From Halomonas ramblicola (GTDB taxonomy: Bacteria; Pseudomonadota; Gammaproteobacteria; Pseudomonadales; Halomonadaceae): a DNA stretch of 64,000 nt. The position numbers were made by a program, and so were the translations under genes. Position 1 is the stretch's first letter, and every line of letters starts with the position of its first letter. Positions 63,744 through 64,000 of this stretch are shown in pieces. Location of the stretch: NCBI RefSeq assembly GCF_030409215.1, contig NZ_JAUFPL010000016.1, positions 54,306 to 118,305 of the forward strand, read 5' to 3'. Under the pieces are notes generated by a model, which worked only from the letters and a program-made list of their open reading frames with translations, was not told the origin of the DNA and ran no database searches.

Positions 63744-64000
63744 ATGGCCCTGAACGATCTGACCCGGGCCTGGCGCCCCCATCCCGTGAGGCCGCCGGCC
63801 AGTGGCATGAGCCGCCGCCGGGGGCTCTGGGAGCGCGTGCACCTGGATCCCTGGCTGTTCGGCATGCTGTTGCTGTTGATGGCGGCGGGGCTGGTGGTGC
63901 TCTACAGCGCCAGCGGTCAGCGCATCGAGACGGTGATGGCCCAGGGGATCCGTTTCGGCGTGGCGCTCGGCGTGATGGTGGTGATCGCCCAGTTCTCTCC
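63744..64000 (+). CDS. rodA: Rod shape-determining protein RodA (3' partial)
   Basis: SEDS glycosyltransferase; only the first 85 codons lie in the window. After a soluble N-terminus, LDPWLFGMLLLLMAAGLVVL and YSASGQ match RodA, and a second helix begins at the window end. Three bases after mrdA. Confidence 0.92.
   Translation, partial: MALNDLTRAWRPHPVRPPASGMSRRRGLWERVHLDPWLFGMLLLLMAAGLVVLYSASGQRIETVMAQGIRFGVALGVMVVIAQFS

Overview
The window is GC-rich chromosomal DNA from a gammaproteobacterium, most likely a Halomonas-like member of the Halomonadaceae. That placement rests on gene order and protein character (dusB-fis-purH, accB-accC-prmA, rsfS-rlmH-mrdA-rodA, bioB-F-H-C-D, a PPi-type phosphofructokinase, several acidic proteins); it is inference, because no rRNA gene is present. 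No transposase, integrase, CRISPR array or rRNA was seen. One tRNA is present, tRNA-Leu(TAG) on the minus strand.

Layout. 1-8.4 kb: end of a phosphate ABC transporter (pstC-pstA-pstB, no phoU) running into an arsenic region: a GAPDH and ArsJ pair with an ArsR, then an opposite-strand operon of a second ArsR, a small membrane protein, a rhodanese and an ACR3/BASS-type transporter. Each ars unit has an AT-rich dyad at its promoter. 8.4-17.3 kb: FetAB-type exporter, an alpha/beta hydrolase, and a fatty-acid/acyl-CoA cluster (thiolase, TetR regulator, acyl-CoA synthetase, SDR dehydrogenase, acyl-CoA dehydrogenase) with repeated TetR-type operators and a perfect PsrA-like site. 17.4-21.5 kb: an unusual HTH-GST fusion, two unknown membrane proteins, a deaminase and a thioredoxin-like protein.

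21.6-25.2 kb holds the most unusual content: a two-gene minus-strand unit encoding a 672-residue protein with a papain-like Gln/Cys/His/Asn signature and a 435-residue ATP-grasp enzyme. It has its own terminator, the ATP-grasp gene has visibly lower GC, and gene relics lie on both sides (an orphan C-terminal fragment and a decayed lipoprotein hydrolase whose intact paralogue is next door). I infer a peptide/amide-forming or protein-modifying pathway; the product is unknown.

26-34 kb: HTH protein, lipoprotein hydrolase, biotin synthesis genes (bioA, then bioB-F-H-C-D behind a BirA-type operator) and comF. 34-39 kb: srkA, a periplasmic protein, the pterin pair folE-folX and gabD. 39-49 kb: purH, fis, dusB, prmA, accC, accB, dsbD, a DUF2333-type protein and ppa. 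49.6-58.8 kb: a PP2C-kinase fusion with degenerate active sites, PPi-dependent phosphofructokinase, mpl-ubiX, a LysE exporter, a DedA-PAP2 fusion and two tandem membrane proteins with degenerate GGDEF-like domains. 58.8-64 kb: proA-nadD-rsfS-rlmH-mrdA and the start of rodA, a conserved cell-envelope/translation cluster.

A 53-bp interspersed palindromic repeat occurs three times (28,993; 38,995; 39,062), two copies forming an inverted pair. Functions come from reading conserved motifs by eye; no database search was possible.
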